From Paraburkholderia sp. BL9I2N2 (GTDB lineage: Bacteria; Pseudomonadota; Gammaproteobacteria; Burkholderiales; Burkholderiaceae): 64,000 nt of DNA. Position 1 is the stretch's first letter. Every line of letters begins with the position of its first letter. The notes under the pieces were generated by a model. That model saw nothing but the letters and a program-made list of their open reading frames with translations, was not told where the DNA came from and made no database searches. Both the position numbers and the translations under genes were made by a program. Positions 1 through 8,189 of the stretch are shown here, one piece after another. The stretch is from positions 3,224,001 to 3,288,000 of the forward strand of contig NZ_SMGP01000001.1 in NCBI RefSeq assembly GCF_004339745.1, written 5' to 3'.

Positions 1-136
1 GTCTCAGCGCTTCGCTGCGCTCATCCTCTTGGCGCACCAGAGCGCGAACGAGATGTCCAGCGTCGAGCAGATGACGAACCGTGTGGACGCCGGTTTTACC
101 AGTGGCGGCAGTAACCAGCAATTTGAGTTGTTTCAT
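1..136 (-). CDS. NmrA-like NAD(P)-binding protein (N-terminal 45 residues, cut by window edge)
   Basis: Partial gene running off the left edge. Reading the minus strand from the ATG at 136 gives MKQLKLLVTAATGKTGVHTV and continues to the edge. The TAATGKTG segment after a short hydrophobic beta strand is a dinucleotide-binding glycine motif of the NmrA/atypical SDR type. An AGGAAAG ribosome site lies just upstream of the ATG. It follows the interrupted HD-domain gene on the same strand with a 136-bp gap, so the two were probably one operon. Such proteins bind NAD(P)H and act as reductases or redox sensors; the substrate cannot be told from 45 residues. Confidence 0.75.
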   Translation of the reverse strand, partial: MKQLKLLVTAATGKTGVHTVRHLLDAGHLVRALVRQEDERSEALR

Positions 137-537
137 GGTGACTTTCCTTTTGAACAATTGAGCGCGCTCGCGACGAACGCATTGAGTCGGTTATGGACCG
201 AGTCCCTATCTCTCATCGAGCATCCAGCCCGAAGACCAAACGAGTTCAAGCCGAGCTTCCTCGGACGACCCTTCAGCTCTCGAAGGGAGCGTGGTCGATG
301 AGGTCGCAGACGTCTGGGGACTCGAAGCCGTGCACGTGGCGGTAGCCAATGTCGACCAGTCCGGTACCCGTCGCGGTATGCGGCTTTTTTCGTACGACCT
401 CCGCCAAAGCGGTCTGAAATGCGACCTTGAATCCATCTCGTGGGTAGAGTTGAAGCACGTCGTCAATAAACGAGGGTGCGATCTCATCGAACCAGAGCCC
501 AAACACATCGACATGGGCACCCATATGCACGAGGGCG

Positions 538-544
538 ACTTCTG
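538..544. repeat. Target-site duplication, left copy
   Basis: ACTTCTG directly abuts the left end of the IS21-family element and is repeated at 3094–3100 beyond the right end. Collapsing the two copies restores the HD-domain reading frame, which supports the assignment. The boundary could shift by one base (6-bp CTTCTG). Confidence 0.8.
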
Positions 545-551
545 TGTAGAT

Positions 552-639
552 TGTCAATTACGATGGCCGCCCGGGCGACAACTATCTTGGCCGGTCGACG
601 GGGTTAGTTGTCGCTGCTCAACTCGGCATAGTTGTCGCT
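552..639. repeat. IS21 left-end terminal repeats
   Basis: Two imperfect copies of a unit of the form CAAnTAnnnTGGCCG lie at about 552–572 and 575–596. In addition TAGTTGTCGCT occurs twice (605–615 and 629–639) in inverted orientation to GCGACAACTA at 575–584. These are probably transposase binding sites. Confidence 0.7.
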
Positions 640-1439
640 CCTTCCGATTCGGGGTGGGGTAATTGACGCCGCCGCGCGCGCTTGTTGTCGTCGGCGCTGC
701 GACGCCGGTAGCTTTCCACGTTCAGCTCGAAGATCGTCGAGTGATGGACCAGTCGGTCGATGGCGGCGACCGTCATTGAGGGATCGGGGAAGACATCATT
801 CCAGCCGGAGAACGCGGCGTTGGCCGTGATGAGAAGGCTTCGACGCTCGTATCTTTCCGCAATCAATTCGAACAGCACGCTCGTTTCGGCCTGGTCCTTT
901 CTGACGTACGACAGGTCATCCAGGATGATCAGATCGAAGTGATCGAGCTTGGCGAGCATCGATGGCAACTGCAGGCTTTGGCGTGCCGCCTGCAGCTTCT
1001 GCACGATTTCGCCGGTGCGTGTGAACAGCACCCGGTACCCGGCGTCGATCAGCGCATGACCAATGCCGGAGCCTAAATGGCTCTTCCCGGCACCCGGTGG
1101 CCCAAACAGCAGGATCGTGGCGCCTTTCTCGAGCCACGAGTCGCCGCTCGCGAGCGCCATTACATGTGCCTTGGACACCATCGGTACCAAGCCGAAGTCG
1201 AAGGCCTCGAGCGTCTTGCTCGGGTCCAGATGCGATTCGACGCGATGCCGCTCGATGCGCCGTTTCGCGCGCTCGGCCAGTTCGTGCTCGAGCAGCGCGC
1301 CGAGCAGGCGCGTCGATGGCCAGCCTTCCTTGTCGGAGCGCTGTGTGAACTCGGACCATAGCCGCGCGATCGTCGGCAAGCGCAACTCGGTGAGCATCAG
1401 CCCCATACGGGCGGCATCGTAAATTGCGGGCGCGTTCAT
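618..1439 (-). CDS. istB: IS21-family helper ATPase IstB
   Basis: 273 residues. IstB is the AAA+ ATPase that assists the IstA transposase in target selection and strand transfer. Walker A GPPGAGKSH and Walker B LIILDDL are visible, preceded by the N-terminal helical region that opens with MNAPAIYDAARMG. The ATG at 1439 overlaps the istA stop as ATGA, so translation is probably coupled. The length is near the usual 250–270 residues, with an arginine-rich tail (RRRSADDNKRARRR). No frameshift or internal stop was seen, so it is probably functional. Confidence 0.93.
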   Translation of the reverse strand: MNAPAIYDAARMGLMLTELRLPTIARLWSEFTQRSDKEGWPSTRLLGALLEHELAERAKRRIERHRVESHLDPSKTLEAFDFGLVPMVSKAHVMALASGDSWLEKGATILLFGPPGAGKSHLGSGIGHALIDAGYRVLFTRTGEIVQKLQAARQSLQLPSMLAKLDHFDLIILDDLSYVRKDQAETSVLFELIAERYERRSLLITANAAFSGWNDVFPDPSMTVAAIDRLVHHSTIFELNVESYRRRSADDNKRARRRQLPHPESEGATTMPS

Positions 1440-2935
1440 ACCGATGCCTCCTCGCCAAGCAGCGTGTCGTAGAGAGCGGCCGTCGGCACGTCCACAGCCA
1501 CGTCTGGGCATTGCGCCTGCCGCGGCGCAAATTCATTCTGTAGTTGCTCGAGATCGGGCAGCTCGCCAGCGGCGAGCAACGCCTCGAGCCGCTCAGCAAG
1601 AACGGCCTCGACTCCGTGATTCGCGGCCAGTTCCAGTAAGCCGACCATGGTCTTGCAGGCTTCGCGCTGCGTGAGCCGAGCCTCAAGCCGCTCCCACGTC
1701 CGGCGGTACGCCTCGCGCGGAAACAAGTCGTCGCGAAACGCCAGCCCCTTGAACGCCTGGGGCTTGCGCTTGAGCGCCTCAATGAAGTGCCGGTAGTCGA
1801 GCTTGCGACGGCGGCTATTGGCCGCATGCGAGCCCCGTGCTGTGCTGTGCACGAGCGCGCCGGACAGATAGCAGTCGAGGTGATCGGCATAGACGCGCAC
1901 CTTCAGACGGTGACCAATCAGGCGCGACGGCGCGCTGTAGAGAATGCCCCGCACGGTGAAGGTGCCACAGCGTGTCACGCGTGCTTCCTCTTCGATGAAG
2001 TCGGTCGTGCGATGTGCGGGCAAATCCTGCAAATGTTCGCGCTCAGCGTTAAACGCCGCTGCGTTACGACGGTTACGGCGCATGACGACGTCGCGAACAA
2101 ACGCCTCATAGGCAGCACGATCGTCGAAGTCGCGATGGCCACGCAGCATCAGCGCCTGGTCGATCGCCTCCTTCAGATGGCGGTGCGAGGATTCCACACT
2201 ACCGTTCTCATGGGCCACGCCGACGTTATTGCGCGTGCCGGCCATGCCGTAATGCACCAGCAGTGCGTCATAGCGAGCCGTGAAGTCCTCTTCAGTCTGC
2301 AAATTCTTGAACGCTGCCGATAGGCTGTCGGTGCGATGCTCATGTGGGCAGCCGCCGGCCTGCCACAGCGCGTTCTGTAATCCGGTGGAGAGGGCCTCGA
2401 AGCTCTCGCCACCTTCGACGACATAGGCATATTCCCAGTGCGAGAACGCGAGCACGAAGTGATAGAGCCGGTGATCGAGGGGCGCGTCGGCGACCGTCAC
2501 GCGCAGATCCCGCATGTCGGTAAAGTCCGAGAGCCCCTGCACGCCGGGCAAGTGCTGCTGCGGGAAGAAGATCTCCTTGCCAGGGCCCTCGAGTGCGCGC
2601 CATTGGCTGACGCGCCGCTCGAGCGTCCGCCGCATGCTGTCAGGGAAGAGGCCGGGATGCGCCTCCTGTAGCTTGCACAGCAACGTGATGGCCTTGAGCC
2701 GGGGCGCGTGGCGCAGCAATGGCACGACCTCGCTCTCCCAGACTTCCGCGAACGGATCGTGACGTGTACGCCACGCGCGCGATGGCTTCTGCGACGGCAG
2801 ACGGCCGTCATGCTCGATGCGCCGGGCCGTGCGAACGCTCATGCCCGCCATCGCCGCGGCGACTTCCTGAGTGTGATGTTTGCGCTTGCTCATATAGAGT
2901 CGGACCTGCTGGTCCGTCACGTAGGTTCCAGGCAT
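1436..2935 (-). CDS. istA: IS21-family transposase IstA
   Basis: 499 residues. DDE-type transposase that recognises the element ends and performs strand transfer. An N-terminal helix-turn-helix (about residues 20–45, around AMAGMSVRTARRIEHDG) is followed by the rve integrase core. Candidate catalytic acidic residues sit in LSDFTDMR, HRTDSLSAAF and the downstream NGSVESSHRHLKEA helix. A C-terminal Mu-transposase-like beta domain follows. The stop overlaps the istB start (ATGA). Length is normal for the family and nothing is broken. Confidence 0.93.
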   Translation of the reverse strand: MPGTYVTDQQVRLYMSKRKHHTQEVAAAMAGMSVRTARRIEHDGRLPSQKPSRAWRTRHDPFAEVWESEVVPLLRHAPRLKAITLLCKLQEAHPGLFPDSMRRTLERRVSQWRALEGPGKEIFFPQQHLPGVQGLSDFTDMRDLRVTVADAPLDHRLYHFVLAFSHWEYAYVVEGGESFEALSTGLQNALWQAGGCPHEHRTDSLSAAFKNLQTEEDFTARYDALLVHYGMAGTRNNVGVAHENGSVESSHRHLKEAIDQALMLRGHRDFDDRAAYEAFVRDVVMRRNRRNAAAFNAEREHLQDLPAHRTTDFIEEEARVTRCGTFTVRGILYSAPSRLIGHRLKVRVYADHLDCYLSGALVHSTARGSHAANSRRRKLDYRHFIEALKRKPQAFKGLAFRDDLFPREAYRRTWERLEARLTQREACKTMVGLLELAANHGVEAVLAERLEALLAAGELPDLEQLQNEFAPRQAQCPDVAVDVPTAALYDTLLGEEASV

Positions 2936-3045
2936 GACTGTTCGCTTCTTGTTCGACGCGATCAGCCATCGTAAAACCCCGCTACTCCGGCGCCGCCGGT
3001 AGTTCGTCGTCTCCGGCGGCTACGCCGCCTTCGACTCCTCACCAC

Positions 3046-3088
3046 CGGCCAAGGTAACTGTCAAAGGACCGGCCAAGATAATTGTCGT
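3046..3088. repeat. IS21 right-end terminal repeats
   Basis: Two imperfect copies of CCGGCCAAGnTAAnTGTC lie at 3046–3064 and 3070–3088. Their reverse complement matches the left-end units at 552–596, so they form the right terminal inverted repeat set of the element. Confidence 0.75.
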
Positions 3089-3093
3089 TCTCT

Positions 3094-3100
3094 ACTTCTG
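3094..3100. repeat. Target-site duplication, right copy
   Basis: ACTTCTG, identical to 538–544, immediately outside the right end of the insertion element. Confidence 0.8.
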
Positions 3101-3596
3101 CTTCCCTGCGCTCCGCGATGCCTGCGCTGGAGTGCAGCGCGATGCCGTCCCAGACGAGTTGCGCTTTCGATTCCGGATAGTCGTTAGCGAGAAGAATCCG
3201 ACTGGCAGCGTTGGCGCCATCGACTTCGAAGCGCTGGTCCGCTGCGAACTCAGCCGTAAGCCCCAGGTCGTGGAGCAGTGATGCGAGATACACCACCTCT
3301 CGGTCGTATTTCAGTCCTCGGACCTTGCCAAGGAACTCGGCGAACCACCACGTACGGTGCACGTGCCCCAGCATCGATTTCGAATGGGCACGCTCGACGA
3401 TCAAGGCGGCTTGACGGGTGAAGACGGAATCCGGAGCAGTGAACTGTCCGATAGTGACAGGCGGAATCATGAGCGCCCTCCAAAGTGTGAAGTTGACGGT
3501 TTCAGAATATCGGCGACTCATCCGGCGTAAATGACTGTTTTTGGATGATTTGTGCCAGAATTGCGTGTTGGTCGGAGACTCAAGTAGGAGGCATTC

Positions 3597-4616
3597 ATGA
3601 GGAATCGGACGAAGCCGAAAGACCCTCGCGCGGGAATGTCAACGAAACGGGTCGTCATTCTGGGTTTGCCGCCAGTTGACGCTCTCGACGTCATTGGCCC
3701 CGCAGAGGTCTTCGCATTCGCGAACAAGCTGCAAGCTGGCCAGCGCGCGCCGTACGACCTTCAGCTGGTCAGCGCGGGAGCTGATGTGTTCATGGACAGC
3801 GAATCGGGAATTGGTCTTCGGGGACACCGCACGCTCGAACAGGAACGCAGAGAAAACAAGCCCATCGACACCTTGATGGTCGCCACGGGGTTTCAACCCA
3901 TCGAGCAGCTACACCCCGCTGCCATAGCCTGGATTTCAACCCGGGCTGCGACGATACGGCGGGTGTGCTCGATATGTGTTGGCGCCTTCGCCCTCGCTGA
4001 CGCGGGGCTTTTAGATGGCCGACGCGCAACAACGCATTGGGCCATGGCCCCTCGCCTTGCCGAGCGCTACCCCCTGGTGCAGGTCGACCCCGCGCCGATA
4101 TGGGTGAAGGACGACAACGTGTACACGTCCGCGGGAATTTCTTCAGGGATAGACTTAGCTCTTGCTCTCGTCGGCGAAGACCTGGGAAATAGCGTTGCGC
4201 TGGAAATTGCAAAAAATCTGGTTCTCTTTTTGCGTCGCCCGGGCGGACAGGCTCAGTTCAGTGCCTCCCTTCGTTCGCAGCACGTTGCTGACTCAAAGCT
4301 GGCCAAGCTATGCCTCTGGATAAGCGAGCACCTTGATTCGGACCTGACGGTAGAGATGCTGGCTGACCAGATGGCCACAAGTGTCAGGACATTGATACGC
4401 ACGTTCGAGCGAGAGTTGAGAACGACGCCCGCAAAGTACGTCGAGGACGTTCGGCTCGAAGCAATCTGCCGTGCGCTCGAACTGGGCGAACGGTCGATGG
4501 AGACTCTTGCACGTCGATTCGGTTACCGCAGCGTCGACGTGTTAAGGAAGGCCTTCGTGCGGCGCTTCGAGATAAGCCCGCGCGAATACGCAGAACGCTT
4601 CCTGGTAGTTACATGA
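3597..4616 (+). CDS. GlxA-type AraC-family transcriptional regulator with DJ-1/PfpI domain
   Basis: 339 residues. The N-terminal half (about 15–190) is a class I glutamine amidotransferase-like (DJ-1/PfpI) domain, with the nucleophile-elbow cysteine in SICVGAFALADAG. The C-terminal part (about 235–335) holds two AraC helix-turn-helix motifs, including LADQMATSVRTLIRTFER and LARRFGYRSVDVLRKAF. A strong AGGAG site lies 6 bp before the ATG at 3597. It is divergent from the HD-domain and NmrA-like genes with a 126-bp spacer, so it probably controls that pair. The amidase-like domain in this family usually senses a ligand rather than catalysing; the ligand is unknown. Confidence 0.9.
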   Translation: MRNRTKPKDPRAGMSTKRVVILGLPPVDALDVIGPAEVFAFANKLQAGQRAPYDLQLVSAGADVFMDSESGIGLRGHRTLEQERRENKPIDTLMVATGFQPIEQLHPAAIAWISTRAATIRRVCSICVGAFALADAGLLDGRRATTHWAMAPRLAERYPLVQVDPAPIWVKDDNVYTSAGISSGIDLALALVGEDLGNSVALEIAKNLVLFLRRPGGQAQFSASLRSQHVADSKLAKLCLWISEHLDSDLTVEMLADQMATSVRTLIRTFERELRTTPAKYVEDVRLEAICRALELGERSMETLARRFGYRSVDVLRKAFVRRFEISPREYAERFLVVT

Positions 4617-5012
4617 TGGCTGCGGCGCGGTCACGGTTGCCTGGCGGCTCGCCTTCCATCGCAGCCAGCACCGGGGTTGAGCTCATCTCAACGGCTACGA
4701 AGCGACAAGGATGCCTACGCCGCCAACGACCAGTCAAAAATAATGCCATGCGAAACCGGGGCCGTATTTGTTACACGTTGGGTTTCAACCGCTTTAGCAT
4801 CGTGCTAGCCAGCGGCAGGCAGGCGGCCATTCACAAGGGTTTACACCTGGATATAAAAATGGCTTCGGTTCATCCTCTCGATGCACTGCGTCCATGTGTC
4901 CACACTCGGGACCAGGCGGCACGCGACGCCCTCGTGTTTCGACAAGCCATGAAAAAACCGCGCGGCCTTCGCAGGCTCGCGCGGTTTTTCTGTCCATCAA
5001 ACGTGACGCAGC
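4617..5012. other. Intergenic region between the GlxA regulator and ppa
   Basis: 396 bp with no supported gene. The right part holds the ppa terminator (4953–4990). An open frame of 143 codons starts at 4613 but runs through that terminator into the 3' end of ppa and resembles no known family, so it is not accepted. No convincing promoter or RNA structure was seen in 4617–4940. Confidence 0.6.
4953..4990 (-). terminator. Rho-independent terminator of ppa
   Basis: A perfect 12-bp stem (4953–4964 with 4978–4989). Read on the minus strand it ends in a run of T, just beyond the ppa stop. A-rich and T-rich flanks on both sides mean it could act in both directions. Confidence 0.85.
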
Positions 5013-5540
5013 TTACTTCTTGTAGTTCGCCGCGCCTTCGGTGATTTCCTTGTGCGCGGCGTCGATGCCCGCCCAGCCGTCGACCTTCACCCACTTGCCC
5101 TTCTCGAGCGCCTTGTATTGCTCGAAGAAGTGCTTGATCTGGTCTTTCAGGTACGCCGGGACGTCGTCGATCGACTTCAGGTCGGCGGTCATCGGGCAGA
5201 CCTTGTCGTGCGCGACGGCGACCAGCTTCGCGTCGACGCCGGATTCGTCGGTCATTTGCAGCATGCCGAGTGCGCGGGCACGCACCACCGAGCCAGCCAA
5301 CAGCGGGAACGGCGTGATGACCAGCACGTCGACCGGATCGCCGTCGCCCGACAGCGTTTGCGGAATGTAGCCGTAATTCGCCGGATAGCGCATGCCCGTG
5401 CTGATGAAACGGTCGACGTGGAGCAGGCCCGTTTCCTTATCCGCTTCGTACTTCACCGGATCGCTTTGCGCCGGGATTTCGATGATGACGTTGAAATCTT
5501 GCGGAAGGTCTTTGCCTGCGGGGACGTGATTGAAGCTCAT
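5013..5540 (-). CDS. ppa: Inorganic pyrophosphatase
   Basis: 175 residues, matching the family I soluble pyrophosphatase of about 175 residues. It hydrolyses cytoplasmic PPi to phosphate and pulls biosynthetic reactions forward. The acidic metal-binding signature DGDPVDVLV, the preceding [11 protein letters not shown], and [16 protein letters not shown] near the C terminus are all present. Start at ATG 5540 ([16 protein letters not shown]) rather than the longer open frame, because homologues begin here. Monocistronic, with its own terminator at 4953–4990; divergent from the aldehyde dehydrogenase operon. Confidence 0.96.
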   Translation of the reverse strand: MSFNHVPAGKDLPQDFNVIIEIPAQSDPVKYEADKETGLLHVDRFISTGMRYPANYGYIPQTLSGDGDPVDVLVITPFPLLAGSVVRARALGMLQMTDESGVDAKLVAVAHDKVCPMTADLKSIDDVPAYLKDQIKHFFEQYKALEKGKWVKVDGWAGIDAAHKEITEGAANYKK

Positions 5541-5792
5541 GAGCGCTCTCTGATCAGGATGGAATTCGGAACACGGCGCGCGGTGCGGCCACTCGAACGG
5601 CATGCATCGTGAAACTCGCCTCGAGCGCCGGCGCCGCGGCCGGACAGTGCGGAATACGCCATTATAGCCAATCGGCCGATGGCATCCCGCGTAGGATCGG
5701 CGCGATAATCATCTGGCGTCTCTCGATTGTGCCTCTCGTTTGTGAACACCACGCAGCCGCAACGCGGCCGCGTGACACCTCAAGGAGCATGC

Positions 5793-7232
5793 ATGGAAGA
5801 AGCCCGACACTTCATCGGCGGCGAGTGGTCCGCCGCCTCAGGCGGCGAGACGATCGCCGTGCTCGATCCCTCGGACGGTCAGCCCTTCACCCAGTTGGCA
5901 CGCGGCACCGCGGCGGATATCGACGCCGCCGTGCGCGCCGCGCGCCGCGCCTTCGAAGGCGCGTGGGGCGAGGCGAGCGCCGCCGAACGCGGCCGCGTGC
6001 TGTACCGGCTGTCCATGCTGGTCGCCGCGCGCCAGGAAGAACTCGCCCTGCTCGAAGCCCGCGACACCGGCAAGCCGCTCAAGCAGGCGCGCGCCGATTC
6101 GGCCGCCCTCGTCCGCTATTTCGAGTTCTACGCCGGCGCGGCGGACAAACTGCACGGCGAAACGCTGCCTTACCAGACCGGCTACACGGTGCTCACGATC
6201 CGCGAGCCGCACGGCGTGACCGGCCATATCGTGCCGTGGAATTACCCCATGCAGATTTTCGGCCGCAGCGTGGGCGCGGCGCTCGCCACCGGCAACGCAT
6301 GCGTCGTCAAACCGGCCGAAGATGCGTGTCTGTCCGTGTTGCGCGTCGCCGAACTGGCCGCCGAGGCGGGTCTGCCTGCCGGCGCGCTGAATATCGTCAC
6401 CGGCTACGGGCATGAAGCGGGCGCGGCGCTCGCACGGCACCCCGGCATCGATCACATTTCGTTCACCGGGTCGCCGGAAACCGGCAAGCTCGTCACGCAG
6501 ATGGCCGCCGAGAATCACGTACCGGTCACGCTGGAACTGGGCGGCAAGTCGCCGCAAATCGTCTTCGCCGACGCGGACCTCGACGCGGCGCTGCCCGTGC
6601 TGGTGTCGGCGATCGTGCAGAACGCGGGACAAACCTGCTCGGCGGGCAGCCGCGTGCTGATCGACCGCGCTATATACGAACCCTTGCTAGACCGGCTGAG
6701 CGGCGCGTTTCAAGCATTGCGCGTGGGCCCCTCGCAGGCCGATCTCGACTGCGGGCCGCTGATCAGCGCGAAACAGCAGCGGCGCGTGTGGGATTTCCTC
6801 TCCGACGCGCAACACGACGGTATCGCCATGGCGGCGCACGGCGAGGTGATTCCCGAAGCGCCGGAAAGCGGCTTCTATCAGGCGCCGACGCTGCTGCGCG
6901 ATGTGCCCGCCAGCCACCGCGTCGCCCGTGACGAAGTGTTCGGACCCGTCCTCGCCGCCATGTCCTTCAGCGACGAAGACGAAGCGCTGGCGCTGGCCAA
7001 CGGCACGCCGTTCGGCCTCGTCGCCGGCATCTGGACGCGCGACGGCGGCCGGCAGATGCGGCTCGCGCGCCGCCTGCGCTCTGGTCAAGTGTTCATCAAC
7101 AACTATGGCGCGGGCGGCGGCGTCGAATTGCCGTTCGGCGGCGTCAAGCATTCGGGCCACGGCCGCGAAAAGGGCTTCGAGGCGCTGTACGGCTTCACGG
7201 TGCTGAAAACCATCGCGATCCGGCACGGTTAG
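5793..7232 (+). CDS. NAD(P)-dependent aldehyde dehydrogenase
   Basis: 479 residues, the normal size of an ALDH superfamily enzyme oxidising an aldehyde to a carboxylate. The Rossmann region contains PWNYPMQI and FTGSPETGK. The general-base glutamate lies in LELGGKSPQ and the catalytic cysteine in NAGQTCSAGSR. Start at ATG 5793, preceded by CAAGGAG 6 bp upstream. It is followed after 43 bp by an SDR and then a major-facilitator transporter on the same strand, which suggests a small catabolic operon: uptake, alcohol or hydroxy-acid oxidation, aldehyde oxidation. Substrate cannot be named from sequence; gamma-aminobutyraldehyde/betaine-type ALDHs are close in motif. Confidence 0.92.
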   Translation: MEEARHFIGGEWSAASGGETIAVLDPSDGQPFTQLARGTAADIDAAVRAARRAFEGAWGEASAAERGRVLYRLSMLVAARQEELALLEARDTGKPLKQARADSAALVRYFEFYAGAADKLHGETLPYQTGYTVLTIREPHGVTGHIVPWNYPMQIFGRSVGAALATGNACVVKPAEDACLSVLRVAELAAEAGLPAGALNIVTGYGHEAGAALARHPGIDHISFTGSPETGKLVTQMAAENHVPVTLELGGKSPQIVFADADLDAALPVLVSAIVQNAGQTCSAGSRVLIDRAIYEPLLDRLSGAFQALRVGPSQADLDCGPLISAKQQRRVWDFLSDAQHDGIAMAAHGEVIPEAPESGFYQAPTLLRDVPASHRVARDEVFGPVLAAMSFSDEDEALALANGTPFGLVAGIWTRDGGRQMRLARRLRSGQVFINNYGAGGGVELPFGGVKHSGHGREKGFEALYGFTVLKTIAIRHG

Positions 7233-7275
7233 TCGAGCATACGTATCACCATCCACAACAAACAGCGGAGACATC

Positions 7276-8034
7276 ATGCGGTTGACAGGTAAAACAGCCA
7301 TCGTCACGGGTGGCGGCTCGGGTTTCGGCGAAGGCATTGCGAAGACCTACGCGCGCGAAGGCGCGAACGTCGTGGTCAACGATCTGAACGGCCCGGCCGC
7401 CGAGCGCGTGGCGAGTGAAATCGCGCTGGCCGGCGGCAAGGCCATCGCGGTAGCAGGCAACGTCGCCCAGCGCGACGACTGGCAAAAACTGCGCGAAGCC
7501 GCGCTCGAAGACTTCGGCAGCGTGCAGATCGTCGTCAACAACGCCGGCACCACGCATCGCAACAAGCCGGTGCTGGAAGTGACGGAAGCCGAATTCGACC
7601 GCGTCTACGCGGTGAACGTGAAAAGCATCTACTGGAGCGTGCAGGAATTCGTGCCGTATTTCCGCGAGCAAGGCGGCGGCTGCTTCATCAATATCGCGTC
7701 CACGGCGGGAGTGCGGCCGCGCCCTGGGCTGGTCTGGTACAACGGCAGCAAAGGCGCGGTGATTATCGCGAGCAAGTCGCTGGCGGTCGAACTGGGTCCG
7801 GACCGCATTCGGGTGAACTGCGTGAATCCGGTGATCGGCGAGACGGCGCTGCTGTCCGAATTCATGGGCGTTGAGGATACGCCGGAGAATCGTCAGCGCT
7901 TTCTCGCCGGCATTCCGCTCGGGCGTTTCTCGACGCCGCAGGACATCGCCAACGCCGCGCTCTATCTGGCTTCGGACGAGGCGGAGTTCATCACCGGCGT
8001 GTGTCTTGAAGTAGACGGCGGGCGCTGCGTGTAG
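7276..8034 (+). CDS. Short-chain dehydrogenase/reductase (classical SDR)
   Basis: 252 residues. Classical SDR with the cofactor motif TGGGSGFG at residues 11–18, NNAG (NNAGTTH), the catalytic serine in NIASTAG and the YxxxK pair in WYNGSKGA. The acidic residue at the end of the second strand (VVNDLNG) points to NAD(H) preference. GGAGA ribosome site before ATG 7276. Second gene of the ALDH–SDR–MFS cluster, so it probably oxidises an alcohol or hydroxy compound that feeds the aldehyde dehydrogenase. Generic annotations such as glucose 1-dehydrogenase would not be justified. Confidence 0.92.
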   Translation: MRLTGKTAIVTGGGSGFGEGIAKTYAREGANVVVNDLNGPAAERVASEIALAGGKAIAVAGNVAQRDDWQKLREAALEDFGSVQIVVNNAGTTHRNKPVLEVTEAEFDRVYAVNVKSIYWSVQEFVPYFREQGGGCFINIASTAGVRPRPGLVWYNGSKGAVIIASKSLAVELGPDRIRVNCVNPVIGETALLSEFMGVEDTPENRQRFLAGIPLGRFSTPQDIANAALYLASDEAEFITGVCLEVDGGRCV

Positions 8035-8189
8035 CGCCGCGCCGCATCCGGTCTGCGAGGGTTTCGCGTGCAGCGGCCCTCGCCGCAGTCAGTGTTTTCC
8101 CCCGGTATCGATTCGTCGTGCAAACCACTGAGCGCGGATAGAATCGATCGACAGCGGTACTTCAATTCCACAAGAAAAGAGGAGACACC

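Larger units (their letters stand above)
545..3093 (-). mobile_element. Complete IS21-family insertion sequence (istA–istB)
   Basis: 2549 bp between two 7-bp direct repeats. It carries overlapping istA (transposase) and istB (AAA+ helper ATPase) in the order and orientation usual for IS21. Both ends hold related repeated terminal sequences (left 552–596, right 3046–3088), the multiple-terminal-repeat arrangement known for this family. Both genes look intact, so the element may still be mobile. The insertion lies inside an HD-domain gene. The exact terminal bases are uncertain because I did not see a clean TG…CA pair at both ends. Confidence 0.88.
273..3470 (-). pseudogene. HD-domain hydrolase (cyanamide hydratase-like), split by an IS21-family element
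   Basis: The N-terminal part is at 3470–3094 and the C-terminal part at 544–273, both on the minus strand. Removing the element and one target copy joins them in frame (…ERREAEV then ALVHMGAHVDVFG…), giving a 213-residue protein. The N-terminal part has HVHRTWWF and the metal-binding HD motif in LLHDLGL, typical of the cyanamide hydratase-type HD family. Start chosen at ATG 3470 because GGAGGG lies 5 bp upstream; an upstream in-frame ATG at 3521 lacks one. As it stands the upstream half runs about 18 codons into the element before a stop, so the gene is almost certainly inactive. Exact substrate unknown. Confidence 0.85.

Noticed and set aside
29..301. 90-codon plus-strand frame at the left edge
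   Set aside because: Lies opposite the NmrA-like start, which has a ribosome site and a clear nucleotide-binding motif.
4613..5044. 143-codon plus-strand frame overlapping the GlxA-type regulator stop
   Set aside because: It runs through the ppa terminator and into the 3' end of ppa, shows no family resemblance and mixed composition.
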